Part shown: positions 25,045-35,285 of the stretch, piece after piece
Numbering within the stretch: position 1 is the stretch's first letter
How the letters are laid out: each line of letters opens with the position of its first letter
From: Leminorella richardii
GTDB taxonomy: Bacteria > Pseudomonadota > Gammaproteobacteria > Enterobacterales > Enterobacteriaceae
Length of the DNA: 64,000 nt
Direction: 5' to 3'
Assembly: GCF_900478135.1 (NCBI RefSeq)
Contig: NZ_LS483470.1
Span: 3,061,001 to 3,125,000 of the forward strand
Notes under the pieces: model-generated
Seen by the model: the letters and a program-made list of their open reading frames with translations, nothing else
The model's database searches: none
What the model was told of the DNA's origin: nothing
Made by a program: the position numbers and the translations under genes

Positions 25045-26493
25045 TCAGCCGCCGATAATGCCCATACTGATCAGCATTTCCCACCAGCCTAAGCCGACTG
25101 TCATGTGAACTGCCAGACTCAGGAAGGCAACGACGCCACCGATAATCCACCAGGAGCGAGTATCGTTGTAGCCCGCACCGAACACGATAGGAGCCGCAGC
25201 GCCTCCGTAATGGGTTAGGCTGCCGCCGTAGGAGTTAGAGAACAGCAGGCCCAGCGCCAGCAGCATCGGAGGAGCGCCTGCGACCATACCCACGGTTGCA
25301 AACACCGGAACCATAGCGGCCACATAAGCACCGCCGGAAGCGAACAGATAGCGGATCGCGACGCTGATAAACATGATGACAAACAGTGCCATCATTGCGT
25401 TATCACCGAAGGACAAGTTTTCGTTCATGACTGTCGCCAGCCATTCGAAGAACTTGGCCTTAGTCAGCACGCCTGACATACCGATGATGCCACCGTACCA
25501 AATCAGGGTGTTCCAGCCGCCCTTGTTCTTCAGGACGTCGTCCCAGGTCACTACGCCACACAGGATAGTCAGTGCCATTACGCAAATAGCTACGGTTGAA
25601 GCGTCAACGCCGATAAGACCTGAACACATCCAGCCCAGCAGAGCAAGAACGAACAGTCCCAGCAGCAGCTTCTCGCGCAGAGTCATTGGCCCAAGCAGTT
25701 CAAGCCCTTCTTTGGCAATCTTCTTGTTGTCGACTTTCTTCAGCTCAGGCGGATACATTTTGTAGATCATAAACGGTGTCAGGATCAACATGATCAGTCC
25801 AGGCACACAGGCAGCCAGCGCCCACTGACCCCAGCTCAGCTGGATGTTCAGAATCTTGGACATCATTTCCAACGCCAGTGCGTTAGGCGCCATCGCCGTC
25901 AGGAACATATAGCTGGTGGTTTTCGTCACCATATAAATGTTCACCATCAGATAGTGGCCGACCTTGCGGGGGCTTTCCTGTGGATCAGAACCTAAGGCAA
26001 CGGAAACACTGTTGATGATAGGGAACACGATCCCACCGGCACGAGCCGTGTTGGACGGCGTTGCCGGAGCAATTAACAGATCCAGAATGGCCGTAACGTA
26101 GCCTAAGCCCAGCGTCGTTCCACCCAGTTTGCCGATCAGGATATAGGAAATACGCTTCCCCAACCCTGTTAGAACAAACGCAGAACTCAGCGTAAACGCC
26201 GCGAACACTAGCCAAGTGGTACCAGAAGAGTAGCCTTTTAGTACTTCACCAGCTTTAAGCCCCTTCTCACCGAACACGCCGATAACAACGGCCGTTGCGG
26301 CAATCGTTCCCAGCAGGATAACGGGCTCGGAATACGGCTTAAGCACCAAACCAACAATAGCGGCTAAATAGAGACCGAACAATATCCAGGCGAGATTCGA
26401 TAATCCCGCTGGTGTCGGTATCAGAGCCACGATAATGGGAATGGCTATTAGCAATAATAGCTTCCACATTTTCTCTTTACTCATTACGGACAT
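25045..26493 (-). CDS. DASS-family di/tricarboxylate carrier, CitT-like
   Basis: 482 residues with about 12 hydrophobic segments and the divalent anion:sodium symporter (SLC13/DASS) architecture, including the two substrate loops, seen here as LIAPATPSNTARAGG and FASGGAYVAAMVPVF. Closest known types are the Escherichia CitT citrate/succinate and TtdT tartrate/succinate antiporters. Its place at the end of the citrate lyase cluster points to citrate uptake in exchange for succinate, but the adjacent PrpF-family gene leaves room for another tricarboxylate such as an aconitate. It stands 386 bases after its upstream neighbour and behind a terminator, so it may have its own promoter. Confidence 0.85.
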   Translation of the reverse strand: MSVMSKEKMWKLLLLIAIPIIVALIPTPAGLSNLAWILFGLYLAAIVGLVLKPYSEPVILLGTIAATAVVIGVFGEKGLKAGEVLKGYSSGTTWLVFAAFTLSSAFVLTGLGKRISYILIGKLGGTTLGLGYVTAILDLLIAPATPSNTARAGGIVFPIINSVSVALGSDPQESPRKVGHYLMVNIYMVTKTTSYMFLTAMAPNALALEMMSKILNIQLSWGQWALAACVPGLIMLILTPFMIYKMYPPELKKVDNKKIAKEGLELLGPMTLREKLLLGLFVLALLGWMCSGLIGVDASTVAICVMALTILCGVVTWDDVLKNKGGWNTLIWYGGIIGMSGVLTKAKFFEWLATVMNENLSFGDNAMMALFVIMFISVAIRYLFASGGAYVAAMVPVFATVGMVAGAPPMLLALGLLFSNSYGGSLTHYGGAAAPIVFGAGYNDTRSWWIIGGVVAFLSLAVHMTVGLGWWEMLISMGIIGG

Positions 26494-26789
26494 TCTCCTT
26501 GATAATAAAAAACAAACGGGCCCCCGTTTACAAAAAAGTAAACGTGAAATTTTTATTCATTATTTATAAAGTGGTGCTAATTATATTTCGTTATCTAACC
26601 GTTAATAAAAAATTAAAAATTAGAGGAATAGTATTTTGCCTCTATAATATTTTCATGATGCGCCATACTTAATGATAAATATGTGACAGAGGCTAAAGTT
26701 GGTATCATAAATTTAATGTTTTTAATTATTCTATTACCTCTTATTTTCTTTATAACGTTAATTAGCTCTATCGCTAAAAGTACCTAATG
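26494..26789 (-). promoter_or_regulatory. AT-rich region upstream of the carrier gene
   Basis: About 300 bases, very AT-rich, between a terminator and the carrier gene ATG (26493), where AAGGAG is seen on the minus strand seven bases before the start. Likely promoter and leader of the carrier gene. No open frame or clear operator is recognised. Confidence 0.4.
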
Positions 26790-26815
26790 AAAAGGCGCCT
26801 GCAGAAACAGACGCC
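26790..26815 (-). terminator. Intrinsic terminator after the PrpF-family gene
   Basis: An 8-bp stem (26794-26801 with 26808-26815, one G-U pair) with a 6-base loop is followed on the minus strand by TTTTC. It separates citC-G plus the PrpF-like gene from the carrier gene. Confidence 0.7.
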
Positions 26816-26879
26816 TCTACACTCGGCTTTTTAGCCTTTAGTGTAATAGTTCAAATAAACGGGTAAGAGCTGGACTTAA

Positions 26880-28025
26880 CTAATATACTTCTACGTCGCC
26901 CTTCATTAAAATACGCGCTGTACGATATACAGTGCCATTTAATGCTGAAAACGTACCCTGATGATTTTCAACATTCGCACTTACAGAAAGAATCCCGCTA
27001 CAGTGCCCAATATTTAATTCATCTTTATGATTAATTGAGCTGGTAATCTCATTAACCAACGTACCCTCTATTTTTGCCGCTACGCCAATACATACGCCGC
27101 CGGTAATTGCCAGTACGGGATGGAGTTTCCCCATAGACAGCATACGGGCCTGAATATCAATACTGTCCTGGCTGATCTGTTCGCCCGGTAGGCTAGTATA
27201 GCAAGCGGCTGGTGCGACAAAACAGAACTTCGGCACGGCTTGACTATTAACCCGAGCATCGTCCATGTCTTTAGCTAATCCAATAAGCACAGCGGCAGCT
27301 TCTCGAATAGAAAGCATACGTCTTAACAGCTCAGGATCGCTGTCAATTTGTGCCGGAAGCTCACCGCCGGTTAGGCCAAGATCAGCTGCTCGAACAAATA
27401 CCAGAGGGTTTGCCGCATCCACGATGGAAACTTCTACGAGGCCATATCCGGGAACGTCAATGGTATCTTTTGCGTTGCCCGTTGGCAGCAGTTTACCGGT
27501 CACTGCACCACCGGGGGACAGGAAGTCCAGCTGAATACGCGCTCCTGTACCGGGTACACCCGAAATAGCAAACTCACCGTCATAAACCACTTTACCGTTC
27601 TTGACCGGCACATGTGAAACGATGGTTTTTTTAGTATTGGTGTTATAGATCCTGACCTGCGTTACGGGCTCAGAAATCTCATCCACCAGCCCTCGCTCAA
27701 TGGCAAAAGGGCCTACAGCAGAGGAAATATTACCGCAGTTTCCCTTACGGTCTACGGCATTAGCGCCAGTCTCAACCTGACAAAATGTATAGTTAACGCC
27801 GTTTTTTTCTTCCGGCCGCTTACTGACGATCATGGCTTTGCTGGTTGTTGAGGTTCCACCGCCCATGCCGTTGATTTGACGACCAGAGGGATCGCTGCTG
27901 CCGTATATTTTACAAAGCCAGTCATTCTGAACGGCTACGTCAACAGGCAGATCGGCCTCGACAAAACACCCCGCCTTGCTGGTGCCTCCCCGCATCCAAA
28001 AGCAGGGGACGCTATGACTTTCCAT
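26880..28025 (-). CDS. PrpF-family isomerase (aconitate/methylitaconate/oxalomesaconate type)
   Basis: 381 residues of the PrpF family, a diaminopimelate-epimerase-like fold that moves double bonds or isomerises enoic tri- and dicarboxylates. Known members act on 2-methylaconitate (PrpF), 3-methylitaconate (Mii) and 4-oxalomesaconate (GalD). Visible features are the opening CFWMRGGTSKAGCF with its conserved Lys, GMGGGTSTTSKAMI, and GNCGNISSAVGPFAIE with the conserved Cys. It follows citG by 23 bases, inside a citrate lyase cluster where no such gene is needed for citrate cleavage. I infer that it converts another tricarboxylate (for example an aconitate) into a form usable by the pathway; substrate unproven. 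Confidence 0.85.
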   Translation of the reverse strand: MESHSVPCFWMRGGTSKAGCFVEADLPVDVAVQNDWLCKIYGSSDPSGRQINGMGGGTSTTSKAMIVSKRPEEKNGVNYTFCQVETGANAVDRKGNCGNISSAVGPFAIERGLVDEISEPVTQVRIYNTNTKKTIVSHVPVKNGKVVYDGEFAISGVPGTGARIQLDFLSPGGAVTGKLLPTGNAKDTIDVPGYGLVEVSIVDAANPLVFVRAADLGLTGGELPAQIDSDPELLRRMLSIREAAAVLIGLAKDMDDARVNSQAVPKFCFVAPAACYTSLPGEQISQDSIDIQARMLSMGKLHPVLAITGGVCIGVAAKIEGTLVNEITSSINHKDELNIGHCSGILSVSANVENHQGTFSALNGTVYRTARILMKGDVEVY

Positions 28026-28048
28026 ACAAAAACCTCCAGTAACAATGA

Positions 28049-28972
28049 TTATTCGTTGCCATTCTTTCCGTATGACTCAGGAAACTGAGCTAAAAACCAG
28101 GTCACAATAAGCAGATCCGCGCAGCCTCCCGGGCTGAGATTCCGTTCAATGCACTGGCTGTCAAACGCCTTGAGCCGGGTGATGTAGTCTGGCTGAGTAA
28201 CGCCGCCGTCCGCTAAAAACCCGCGCGCCGTTTCCTGCATCCAGCGAAGCCCCTCTATGCCTCCGCGCGAGGCGACGTTGGTATCGCCATTGACCGCCAT
28301 CAGGCTAAGCAGCGCCTGAAGCAGCGCACGCTGAGGATCGATATTCTGAGAAATAAGCTGCTGGTAGACAGGAAGTGATATTGTGAGCACTGACGTAAAA
28401 CCCGATTCGGCTTCACCCCGAGCCCCGGTAAGGCCGTATTCTTGGTATAGCCGCTGGCCCGCAGTAAGAGAACGGTTATTTTGAGCAAGCTCACTAGCGA
28501 CCATGCCCTGACACATGTCCGCCACTTCTTTACACAAATTACGCTGGGTAACGGCGCGCTGATTAGCCACCAGCCGCCCCATTGCAGTCGCCAGCAGACC
28601 AAGAGAGAAAATCGTGCCTTTATGGGTATTTACGCCGGATGTCGCCTTGTACATTGAAGACTCACAGGCCAGCCCTAGTGGGCGTATACCGGTAAGTACC
28701 TCACGGCTACTCTGCCTGTACGAACTCATGCCGTACTCCACAAAATAGGGGATCCATGCCCTGATGGCGTCGGCACTGCGGTAGAAGTCGGTAATCTCCA
28801 TATCCTTATGGGCACCGCTGTTTCGCATGTCCACCAAACCAGGCTTCGGCGTCAGGTTAACTTCATTGAGCATGGCACTGTGCGCCAGATGGCTACAGCG
28901 AACCACCCAGGGAAGCCTATTAATTTCGAGGGCAGCGGGCCGTTGAATAGGGTCTGTTGATTTCAGCATCAT
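28049..28972 (-). CDS. citG: Triphosphoribosyl-dephospho-CoA synthase
   Basis: Makes 2'-(5''-triphosphoribosyl)-3'-dephospho-CoA from ATP and dephospho-CoA, the precursor of the citrate lyase prosthetic group. 307 residues. Typical motifs include [19 protein letters not shown] near the N terminus, [11 protein letters not shown] and the central [15 protein letters not shown], with [10 protein letters not shown] further on. It overlaps citX by four bases. In this organism citG and citX are separate genes, not fused. Confidence 0.95.
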   Translation of the reverse strand: MMLKSTDPIQRPAALEINRLPWVVRCSHLAHSAMLNEVNLTPKPGLVDMRNSGAHKDMEITDFYRSADAIRAWIPYFVEYGMSSYRQSSREVLTGIRPLGLACESSMYKATSGVNTHKGTIFSLGLLATAMGRLVANQRAVTQRNLCKEVADMCQGMVASELAQNNRSLTAGQRLYQEYGLTGARGEAESGFTSVLTISLPVYQQLISQNIDPQRALLQALLSLMAVNGDTNVASRGGIEGLRWMQETARGFLADGGVTQPDYITRLKAFDSQCIERNLSPGGCADLLIVTWFLAQFPESYGKNGNE

Positions 28973-29493
28973 GGGAGTAGTGCCTCCATGGCCTGATGCA
29001 GCTCAGAAAGCGAATGGGTTCGCTCACGAGCACAAAGGCGCGCATCTCGGGAACACACCAGACAGCTTCGAGGCGCCAGCCCAAACATCTGGCGAGACAG
29101 GATCCCCTCAGGGCCTATCACATCGATGTCCCAAAGGCGCCCTACTGCGCTTTGCTGTTCCAGCTCAACGCAGGCGCGCTTAACTTCTTCAGGCGAAAAA
29201 TCAACTGCCAACAGCCCTTCTGGGCCGGTTGGCAGACAAAAAACCGCTTTATCTACTGTGCGCCAGCCTTTCTCCGCGAGTAGCGAGGCCAGCGACTGCC
29301 AGGCGATATTGAAAGCCCGGCGGGAAAGCAGAGTGTCTTTACACTCTCCCGGAACGACGATCGTCAAAGAAATGAGCGTTACTGCATAACGGCTCATCCA
29401 CTCCTGCTGCCTCTCCTGACGCATATCCCTGCTAAGCAATACCTCCTCTAGAGAAACGCGGCGTTCTTCAACAAGCTCCGGGAGAATGTTCAC
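28969..29493 (-). CDS. citX: Apo-citrate lyase phosphoribosyl-dephospho-CoA transferase
   Basis: Transfers the prosthetic group made by CitG to the serine of the acyl carrier CitD. 174 residues, against 183 in Escherichia. Family hallmarks are [14 protein letters not shown] and [19 protein letters not shown] at the front and [21 protein letters not shown], a Cys-rich segment, near the end. It follows citF by five bases and overlaps citG. Confidence 0.95.
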   Translation of the reverse strand: MNILPELVEERRVSLEEVLLSRDMRQERQQEWMSRYAVTLISLTIVVPGECKDTLLSRRAFNIAWQSLASLLAEKGWRTVDKAVFCLPTGPEGLLAVDFSPEEVKRACVELEQQSAVGRLWDIDVIGPEGILSRQMFGLAPRSCLVCSRDARLCARERTHSLSELHQAMEALLP

Positions 29494-29498
29494 TGTGT

Positions 29499-31019
29499 TT
29501 ACTCTTTAATCTGTCTAACGACGTCAAGCACCGAACCGTCGCGATAGCGAACGACGGCTACGACTCTGTCGGTAAACTCAATCGGCTGAGGCTTACCGGT
29601 GATGAGCTCTGCGCGATCCCGCAGTTGTTCAATGGTCATCAGCGAAATCCCTGCCTGAGTCAAACGCTCGATCAGATCCTGACGCGCTGGGTTAACGGCA
29701 ATACCGTGATCGGTGACCAGCACGTCTACGCTGGCTCCCGGTGTCACTGTCGTCAGCACTTTATCAACGACGCAAGGAATGCGACCGCGGACTAAAGGAA
29801 CCGTCAGAATGGTTAAGTCAGCACCTGCCGCTGTATCGCTATGCCCGCCAGACGCGCCGCGCAGTATGCCGTTGGAGCCAGTCATTACGTTCACGTTAAA
29901 GTTCACGTCAATTTCCAACGCGCTCAGCATCACGACGTTCAGACGATCGCAGCTCGCCCCTTTTGACGTCGGGTTCGCGTACTGATCGGTAGAAATCTCA
30001 ATATGATTTGGGTTTTGCGCCAAAGAGCGAGCCGCATCGCCGTCAAAAGACTGTGTATCAAGCAGCACTTTGATCAGGCCTTTTTCATGCAGATCGACCA
30101 TGGTGCCGGTGATCCCACCGAGACCAAAGCCCGCCGTAATGCCGAGGCGACGCATTTTGTCTTCGAGGAAGCGGGTTACAGCCAAAGAAGCGCCGCCAGA
30201 ACCGGTCTGTAGAGAAAAGCCGTCTTTAAAATAGCCAGAGTGTTCAACGACGCTTGCCGCCATACGGGCAATCAACAGTTCACGAGGGTTGCTGGTCAGG
30301 CGAAGCGCACCGGCGGTGATTTTTGCCGGATCGCCCACTTCTTCAACCTGAACAATCAGATCGACCTGATCCTGAGCAATACTCGCCGGGTAGTTAGGGT
30401 AGTCCACCCAGGCTTCTGTCAGCAGCACAACACAGTTAGCGTGAGCAGCATCCACCTGCGCATAGCCTAAAGAACCACAGCGGGACTTGCCGCTAAAGCC
30501 GTTGGCGTTGCCAAACTCGTCGCAGCACGGTACGCCCAGAAACGCGACGTCAATATTCAGCTCACCGCTTTCAATCAGGTGAACACGCCCACCGTGAGAG
30601 TGGATGTGTACGGGGTTTTCCATCAGGCCGGCTGAAATTTCTTCACCCAGCTTGCCGCGCAGGCCTGAAGTATAAATCTGGCTAACCACGCCGTTTTTAA
30701 TATGCTCAATCAGCGGCCAGTGGGCGTCAATCAGCGAACTTGAAGCCAGAGTCAGGTTGCGAAAGCCCATTTCTGCCAGCTTCGCCACCACCATATTCAC
30801 CACTTTGTCCCCACCGCGAAACGCGTGGTGAAAAGAAATGGTCATGCCGTCTTTCAGGCCTGAACGACGGATGGCGTCCTCCAGCGAATCACACACTTTA
30901 CGGTGGCGTTTTTCCGATTCGTTTGCTAACCACGGGCTTTTTACTGCAATGCCGCTGTACGGCTGTAGTCCTTCCGGCATGACGTACTGTTGATTCAGCA
31001 TCTCTACTGTCTCTTTCAT
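29499..31019 (-). CDS. citF: Citrate lyase alpha subunit (citrate:acetyl-ACP transferase)
   Basis: Exchanges acetyl on the CitD prosthetic group for citrate, the first half of citrate cleavage to acetate and oxaloacetate. 506 residues, near the Escherichia length of 510, with motifs GMTISFHHAFRGGDKVVN, HIHSHGGRVHLIESGEL, VAFLGVPCCDEFGNANGF and GASGGHSDTAAGADLTI. It follows citE by 12 bases. Confidence 0.97.
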   Translation of the reverse strand: MKETVEMLNQQYVMPEGLQPYSGIAVKSPWLANESEKRHRKVCDSLEDAIRRSGLKDGMTISFHHAFRGGDKVVNMVVAKLAEMGFRNLTLASSSLIDAHWPLIEHIKNGVVSQIYTSGLRGKLGEEISAGLMENPVHIHSHGGRVHLIESGELNIDVAFLGVPCCDEFGNANGFSGKSRCGSLGYAQVDAAHANCVVLLTEAWVDYPNYPASIAQDQVDLIVQVEEVGDPAKITAGALRLTSNPRELLIARMAASVVEHSGYFKDGFSLQTGSGGASLAVTRFLEDKMRRLGITAGFGLGGITGTMVDLHEKGLIKVLLDTQSFDGDAARSLAQNPNHIEISTDQYANPTSKGASCDRLNVVMLSALEIDVNFNVNVMTGSNGILRGASGGHSDTAAGADLTILTVPLVRGRIPCVVDKVLTTVTPGASVDVLVTDHGIAVNPARQDLIERLTQAGISLMTIEQLRDRAELITGKPQPIEFTDRVVAVVRYRDGSVLDVVRQIKE

Positions 31020-31031
31020 TTCTCTTTCCTC

Positions 31032-31919
31032 TTAATCACGAATGCCGGAAGCGGATAGCGCCACAACTTTGCGGGCGTAATCGATGATTGGCCCGTCTAT
31101 CATCTTGCCGTTGAGCGACACAACGCCTAGGCCCCGTGCTTCAGCGTCTTCTGCGGCGGCGATAACTTCATGGGCGTGCTCCACCTCTTTGCGCGTCGGC
31201 GCATAGGTTTGGTGCAGCAGCTCAATCTGACGCGGGTTAACCAGTGACTTTCCGTTAAAGCCCAGGCTCTTCGCCAAACTTGCCTCTTTCAGGAAGCCTT
31301 CTTCGTTATTAATGTCGGACCAAACCACGTCATAGGCAGCAATACCGGCAACGCGCGCCGCGTGCAGTACCGCACAGCGGGCATAGAACAGTTCAGTACC
31401 GTCACCGCGGCTGGTCCCCATGTCCATAACGTAGTCAAACGCCGCCAGCGCTATCGCGACCAGACGAGGGCTAGAGGTGGCAATTTCAATGGCGTTAACA
31501 ACGCCCATTGCGGACTCAATGGCAGCCATCAGTTTGGTGCTGCCCACTTCGCGCCCGCACTCACGCTCAATACGCTCAACGTGCGCTTCCAGCTCTAAAA
31601 CATCTTCTTTGCGGTCAGTTTTCGGCAGGCGAACCATCTTGACGCCCCCGCGCACTACCGCTTCAAGATCGGCAAGGCCGAAAGGCGTATTGAGCGGATT
31701 AATACGCACCACGGTTTCAATGTTCTGATACAGAGGATGTTGCAGAGCGTGGAACACCAGCAGGCGTGCGGAGTCTTTTTCACGCAGGGAAACGGCGTCT
31801 TCCAGATCGAACATGATGGAATCCGCTTCATATACAAAAGAGGTGCTCAACATAGCGGCGTTAGCGCCGGGAACAAACAGCATACTGCGGCGGGCGCGTT
31901 GTGATAGTTGCGGCTTCAT
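31032..31919 (-). CDS. citE: Citrate lyase beta subunit (citryl-ACP lyase)
   Basis: Cleaves citryl-ACP to oxaloacetate and acetyl-ACP in a TIM-barrel active site. The start at 31919 gives 295 residues, overlaps the citD stop as ATGA and has GGGAGG about ten bases upstream; an in-frame TTG 15 bases earlier is less likely. Seen are [15 protein letters not shown], the metal-site region [28 protein letters not shown] and [16 protein letters not shown]. Confidence 0.96.
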   Translation of the reverse strand: MKPQLSQRARRSMLFVPGANAAMLSTSFVYEADSIMFDLEDAVSLREKDSARLLVFHALQHPLYQNIETVVRINPLNTPFGLADLEAVVRGGVKMVRLPKTDRKEDVLELEAHVERIERECGREVGSTKLMAAIESAMGVVNAIEIATSSPRLVAIALAAFDYVMDMGTSRGDGTELFYARCAVLHAARVAGIAAYDVVWSDINNEEGFLKEASLAKSLGFNGKSLVNPRQIELLHQTYAPTRKEVEHAHEVIAAAEDAEARGLGVVSLNGKMIDGPIIDYARKVVALSASGIRD

Positions 31920-32212
31920 TTCAAGGCCTCCCAAGGTAGCGTTTGGCAGTCACTGGCTCTAAGCAGTGACGCCTGTAAACGAGCCCGCAGCACGCACTCC
32001 AGCGCGCCCTTATCGTCAACGACAAGCTGAACGCCGGTAACGCCCATTCTGGACAGCGTGTCCATGACGGTTGCCCGAATAGCATCGCCAAACTGCTTCT
32101 CGACGCTGCTGTTCAACTGCAGGTCAATATCCGATCCTTCGATCGGGGCGACCCGCACCATGACATCGCTTGATTCAAGCGTGCCGGCTACGGCTTCTTT
32201 GATAATTTTCAT
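31916..32212 (-). CDS. citD: Citrate lyase acyl carrier protein (gamma subunit)
   Basis: 98 residues, as in Escherichia. Carries the phosphoribosyl-dephospho-CoA group on Ser14 within [17 protein letters not shown]. The middle [16 protein letters not shown] and the end ALPWE-like QTLPWEALK are characteristic. Its start overlaps the citC stop and its stop overlaps the citE start, both by four bases, giving tight translational coupling. Confidence 0.97.
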   Translation of the reverse strand: MKIIKEAVAGTLESSDVMVRVAPIEGSDIDLQLNSSVEKQFGDAIRATVMDTLSRMGVTGVQLVVDDKGALECVLRARLQASLLRASDCQTLPWEALK

Positions 32213-33285
32213 AGTTCACCCATGGTAATAACGGAATCTTTAGTCGGAGCGTCCGTAGACGTCTGGCGAAGGAGCGGACTTTTTAGCAAATATTGATAGG
32301 TACACTCCGGCACCAGATGAGAAATGGTTTCCATCTGCCCTTTAGACAGTAAACGACGCACCCACGAGGCCGAAACGGCTGTTCCTTCGTGCTGAACACG
32401 CTCAATTTCAACCAGCTCAATCGGTGGGCAGGACAGCTCAGGCGTGTTGAGCCAGTAGCGCATATCGGCGTTGTATTTGCGGGTTACTTCGCAAAAAGGC
32501 TCAGTGCCCACAAAGCGATGCGTCACGCCCAGAGCTGGCGCGAGATATTGACGGAAAATTTTGAGGTCAATCTCGGTATAACAGTTATCAACAATGCCCT
32601 GCTCTTTAATGAAGTAGCAGGGGAAAGTGGCGCGAGAAATCATGTATTCCGAACCGGGATAAACCGTCAGGTTAGGAATATTGGCTGTTCCTTCCGTCAC
32701 CAGCTTTAGGCGATCGACGTAGGGAAACGTTGACGTGTTCTCTTTCACCAAAAAGAGGTGCAGCCAGTCACACTGTGAAGCCGCCTGCTGAACAAGAAAC
32801 TGATGCCCTAAAGTGAACGGATTTGCGTTCATGATAATGCAGCCAATTTTGTCGCCAGCCTGGCGGGACTTCGCTAGCTGCTCACCGTAACGCTTAAGAC
32901 GACAGCTGCTGTTTTCCATAAGAACGACGGTGCCCGGCACTGAAGCAATAGGAAAAAAACCGCACTGTCGAAACAGCTCTTCGTTTTGCGTTTTGGTATA
33001 GATAAACAGGTGAGTATGGTGGCGCTCATAAGCCAAATTGACGAGCTCTGTCGCTAACGAAAGAGCGATCCCTTCACCGCGAAGATTTTCGCTTATTGCA
33101 ACGCACTTTATAATGTTATCGGCAATTCCACCGCAGGCGATTATTTGAGAGCCGCGCGTAAGGGTAATAAACTCTTCAATGGAAGTATCAATATTCAAGT
33201 CGTTATGGCGAAGGAATTTTGCGATCTCCGCAACTTTTTTAAACTCCGACCGTTTTACTCGATTGAATATTGTTGAATTATACAT
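32209..33285 (-). CDS. citC: [Citrate (pro-3S)-lyase] ligase
   Basis: Activates citrate lyase by acetylating the CitD prosthetic-group thiol with acetate and ATP. 358 residues with an N-terminal GNAT-like domain (about 20-110) and a C-terminal nucleotidyltransferase domain opened by [20 protein letters not shown], the HIGH-like site. [13 protein letters not shown] near the C terminus is also typical. First gene of the citC-D-E-F-X-G operon, divergent from citA. Confidence 0.96.
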   Translation of the reverse strand: MYNSTIFNRVKRSEFKKVAEIAKFLRHNDLNIDTSIEEFITLTRGSQIIACGGIADNIIKCVAISENLRGEGIALSLATELVNLAYERHHTHLFIYTKTQNEELFRQCGFFPIASVPGTVVLMENSSCRLKRYGEQLAKSRQAGDKIGCIIMNANPFTLGHQFLVQQAASQCDWLHLFLVKENTSTFPYVDRLKLVTEGTANIPNLTVYPGSEYMISRATFPCYFIKEQGIVDNCYTEIDLKIFRQYLAPALGVTHRFVGTEPFCEVTRKYNADMRYWLNTPELSCPPIELVEIERVQHEGTAVSASWVRRLLSKGQMETISHLVPECTYQYLLKSPLLRQTSTDAPTKDSVITMGEL

Positions 33286-33648
33286 AGTCCATTCTCTATA
33301 AATGCATTAATAAAACAACAAAGGACATAAGGGTGGGCGATTCAAAAGTCACCCGCCCCGATCATTAGTCAAAACGATAGCTCAGCGTCCTGCGCTGACA
33401 GGCCGCATAAATGAAAATATCTTTTTAATCATTAGAAATGTTAAGTTAATTGACTAATAATACAGCGATCTACATCATATTAATTCACCCTAATCAGTTA
33501 ATTGATCTGCTTCACAGATAACTGAATAAATAGAAATAACTTAATGGTTTTTATTTGCTTAATTAATTAAATGCATTTTATAACCAAATTAATTATATTT
33601 AGCATTCTGGGACATCGTAAAAAATTAAATAATAGAAGTGAATGTTAA
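33286..33648. promoter_or_regulatory. Divergent citC/citA regulatory region
   Basis: 363 AT-rich bases. The 10-mer AGTTAATTGA occurs twice in the same orientation at 33444-33453 and 33496-33505. The 52-base offset is close to five helical turns, so bound proteins would face the same side. CitB/DpiA-type regulators bind AT-rich sites in this position in Klebsiella and Escherichia. A CRP-like site, ATTGA-N6-TCACA at 33501-33516, overlaps the second repeat, which would fit catabolite control. No gene present. Confidence 0.5.
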
Positions 33649-35283
33649 ATGCACCTTAAACTAACCAAAGACACGATAAAGGGTATGCTAAGAAACATGT
33701 CATTCAAATGGCGCGTTTTTCTGCTGCTGCTCGTGGTCTTTACCCTGCTTTTTGGCGCACTGAACACTTTTATGGAGTACCAGCTAGATAACTATCTCAC
33801 AGAGAAAGTCAGCGAGATCGCCATGAACCAGGCAAAAATTATTGCCTCTATGGACGACGTCATCGAAGGTGTCGAGCATCGCGACACGACCAAGCTGAAA
33901 AAGATTGCCGATCGGCTAAGTATGGAATCCAACTTCAGCTATCTGGTCATAGGCGATGAGCACTCTGTCAGGCTTTATCACCCTAATCCCGAAAAAATCG
34001 GCTACATCATGCAGTGGAACAAGCCGGGCGCGCTGGAGCGGGGGGAAAGTTACATCATTAGCAGTGAAGGATCCATGGGGCTGGCACTGAGAGCAAAAAC
34101 GCCTATTTGGGATAAAAATAACAAAGTCATCGGCGTTATCTCCTTAGGCTATCTCAACAGCAAAATCGATATCTGGCGTTCAAACCAGCTGCTGCCCCTT
34201 ACCAGCGCCCTGCTGATGATCCTGTTTGTACTGATTTTCCTTTCATGGCAGTTCTCCTCGCACATTAAGAAACAGATGATGGGCATGGAGCCTGCAGAAA
34301 TAGCCCGCGTCCAGCGCCAACAGGACGCACTGTTCGACGCGGTGTTTGAAGGCCTCATAGCTGTCGATACCGAGGGAAAAATCACCGCCATCAACCAAAA
34401 TGCACAAAAAATGCTAAGGCTGACCGGCGCGCCGAAACACCTTATCGGTCAGGGAATCAAAGCCCTGGTAACCCCTTCAGACTACTTGACTGAAAGCCAC
34501 GGCAACAACCGCATTGACGACCTGCTCGTTCTCAACGGTATCAAAATTATCGCTAACCGAGTCGGCATCTGGATAGACAGCCAGTTCCAAGGGTGGGTCA
34601 TCAGTTTCCGCCGACAGGATGAAATCAATATGCTAAGCGCTCAGCTTTCTCAGGTTCAACAGTATGTAGAAAACCTGCGCACGCTGCGCCACGAACACCT
34701 GAACTGGATCTCAACCATCGGTGGCCTGCTTCAGTTGAAGGAATACGAGCGCGCACTGGAAATGGTGAAGTTTGAATCCTCCAACCAGCAGTCTCTTATC
34801 GACAATATCAGCAGCATGTTCAAAAACCGCTTAATTGCAGGGCTGCTGTTTGGTAAATACCACCGCGCTAAAGAGCTAGGGCTTGAAGTCAACTTTGTTT
34901 CAGGGTGTTCACTGAGTATAAATCCTGGCCCACTGGCAGAAAACGAGCTCGCCAGTATTTTAGGCAATCTGCTGAATAACGCCTTTGAAGCCACACTGAA
35001 GAATCCGAACAGCAGTAAAACGATTGAATGCTACATCTCAGATGAAGGCGAAGAGCTAGTGATAGAGATCTCCGATCAGGGATCCGGCATCGACCCCAAA
35101 ATTCGAGACAACATTTTTACCCGAGGCGTATCGTCTAAACAGAGCGGCGACCACGGGATTGGGCTTTACCTCGTGAAGACCTACATCGATCAGTACCAAG
35201 GAACGATTACTATAGAAGATAACGATCCCTACGGTACTGTATTTTCTATCTTTATTCCTAAAGGGACAGCAAAAGGAAATTAG
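33649..35283 (+). CDS. citA: Citrate sensor histidine kinase CitA/DpiB
   Basis: Senses external citrate and activates the citrate fermentation genes through CitB. 544 residues: membrane helix at about 21-42, a periplasmic PDC/PAS citrate-binding domain (about 43-180, with LVIGDEHSVRLYHPNPEKIG), a second helix at about 181-200, a cytoplasmic PAS domain (about 220-325) and a kinase domain with the phospho-accepting His348 (LRTLRHEHLNWIS), N box ILGNLLNNAFEATL, DQGSGIDPKI and GDHGIGLYLVK. Two bases separate it from the response-regulator gene. Confidence 0.95.
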   Translation: MHLKLTKDTIKGMLRNMSFKWRVFLLLLVVFTLLFGALNTFMEYQLDNYLTEKVSEIAMNQAKIIASMDDVIEGVEHRDTTKLKKIADRLSMESNFSYLVIGDEHSVRLYHPNPEKIGYIMQWNKPGALERGESYIISSEGSMGLALRAKTPIWDKNNKVIGVISLGYLNSKIDIWRSNQLLPLTSALLMILFVLIFLSWQFSSHIKKQMMGMEPAEIARVQRQQDALFDAVFEGLIAVDTEGKITAINQNAQKMLRLTGAPKHLIGQGIKALVTPSDYLTESHGNNRIDDLLVLNGIKIIANRVGIWIDSQFQGWVISFRRQDEINMLSAQLSQVQQYVENLRTLRHEHLNWISTIGGLLQLKEYERALEMVKFESSNQQSLIDNISSMFKNRLIAGLLFGKYHRAKELGLEVNFVSGCSLSINPGPLAENELASILGNLLNNAFEATLKNPNSSKTIECYISDEGEELVIEISDQGSGIDPKIRDNIFTRGVSSKQSGDHGIGLYLVKTYIDQYQGTITIEDNDPYGTVFSIFIPKGTAKGN

Positions 35284-35285
35284 TC

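Noticed and set aside
25373..25765. 130-codon plus-strand frame within the carrier gene
   Set aside because: Antisense to a well-conserved DASS transporter, with Ser/Thr/Pro-rich shadow composition.
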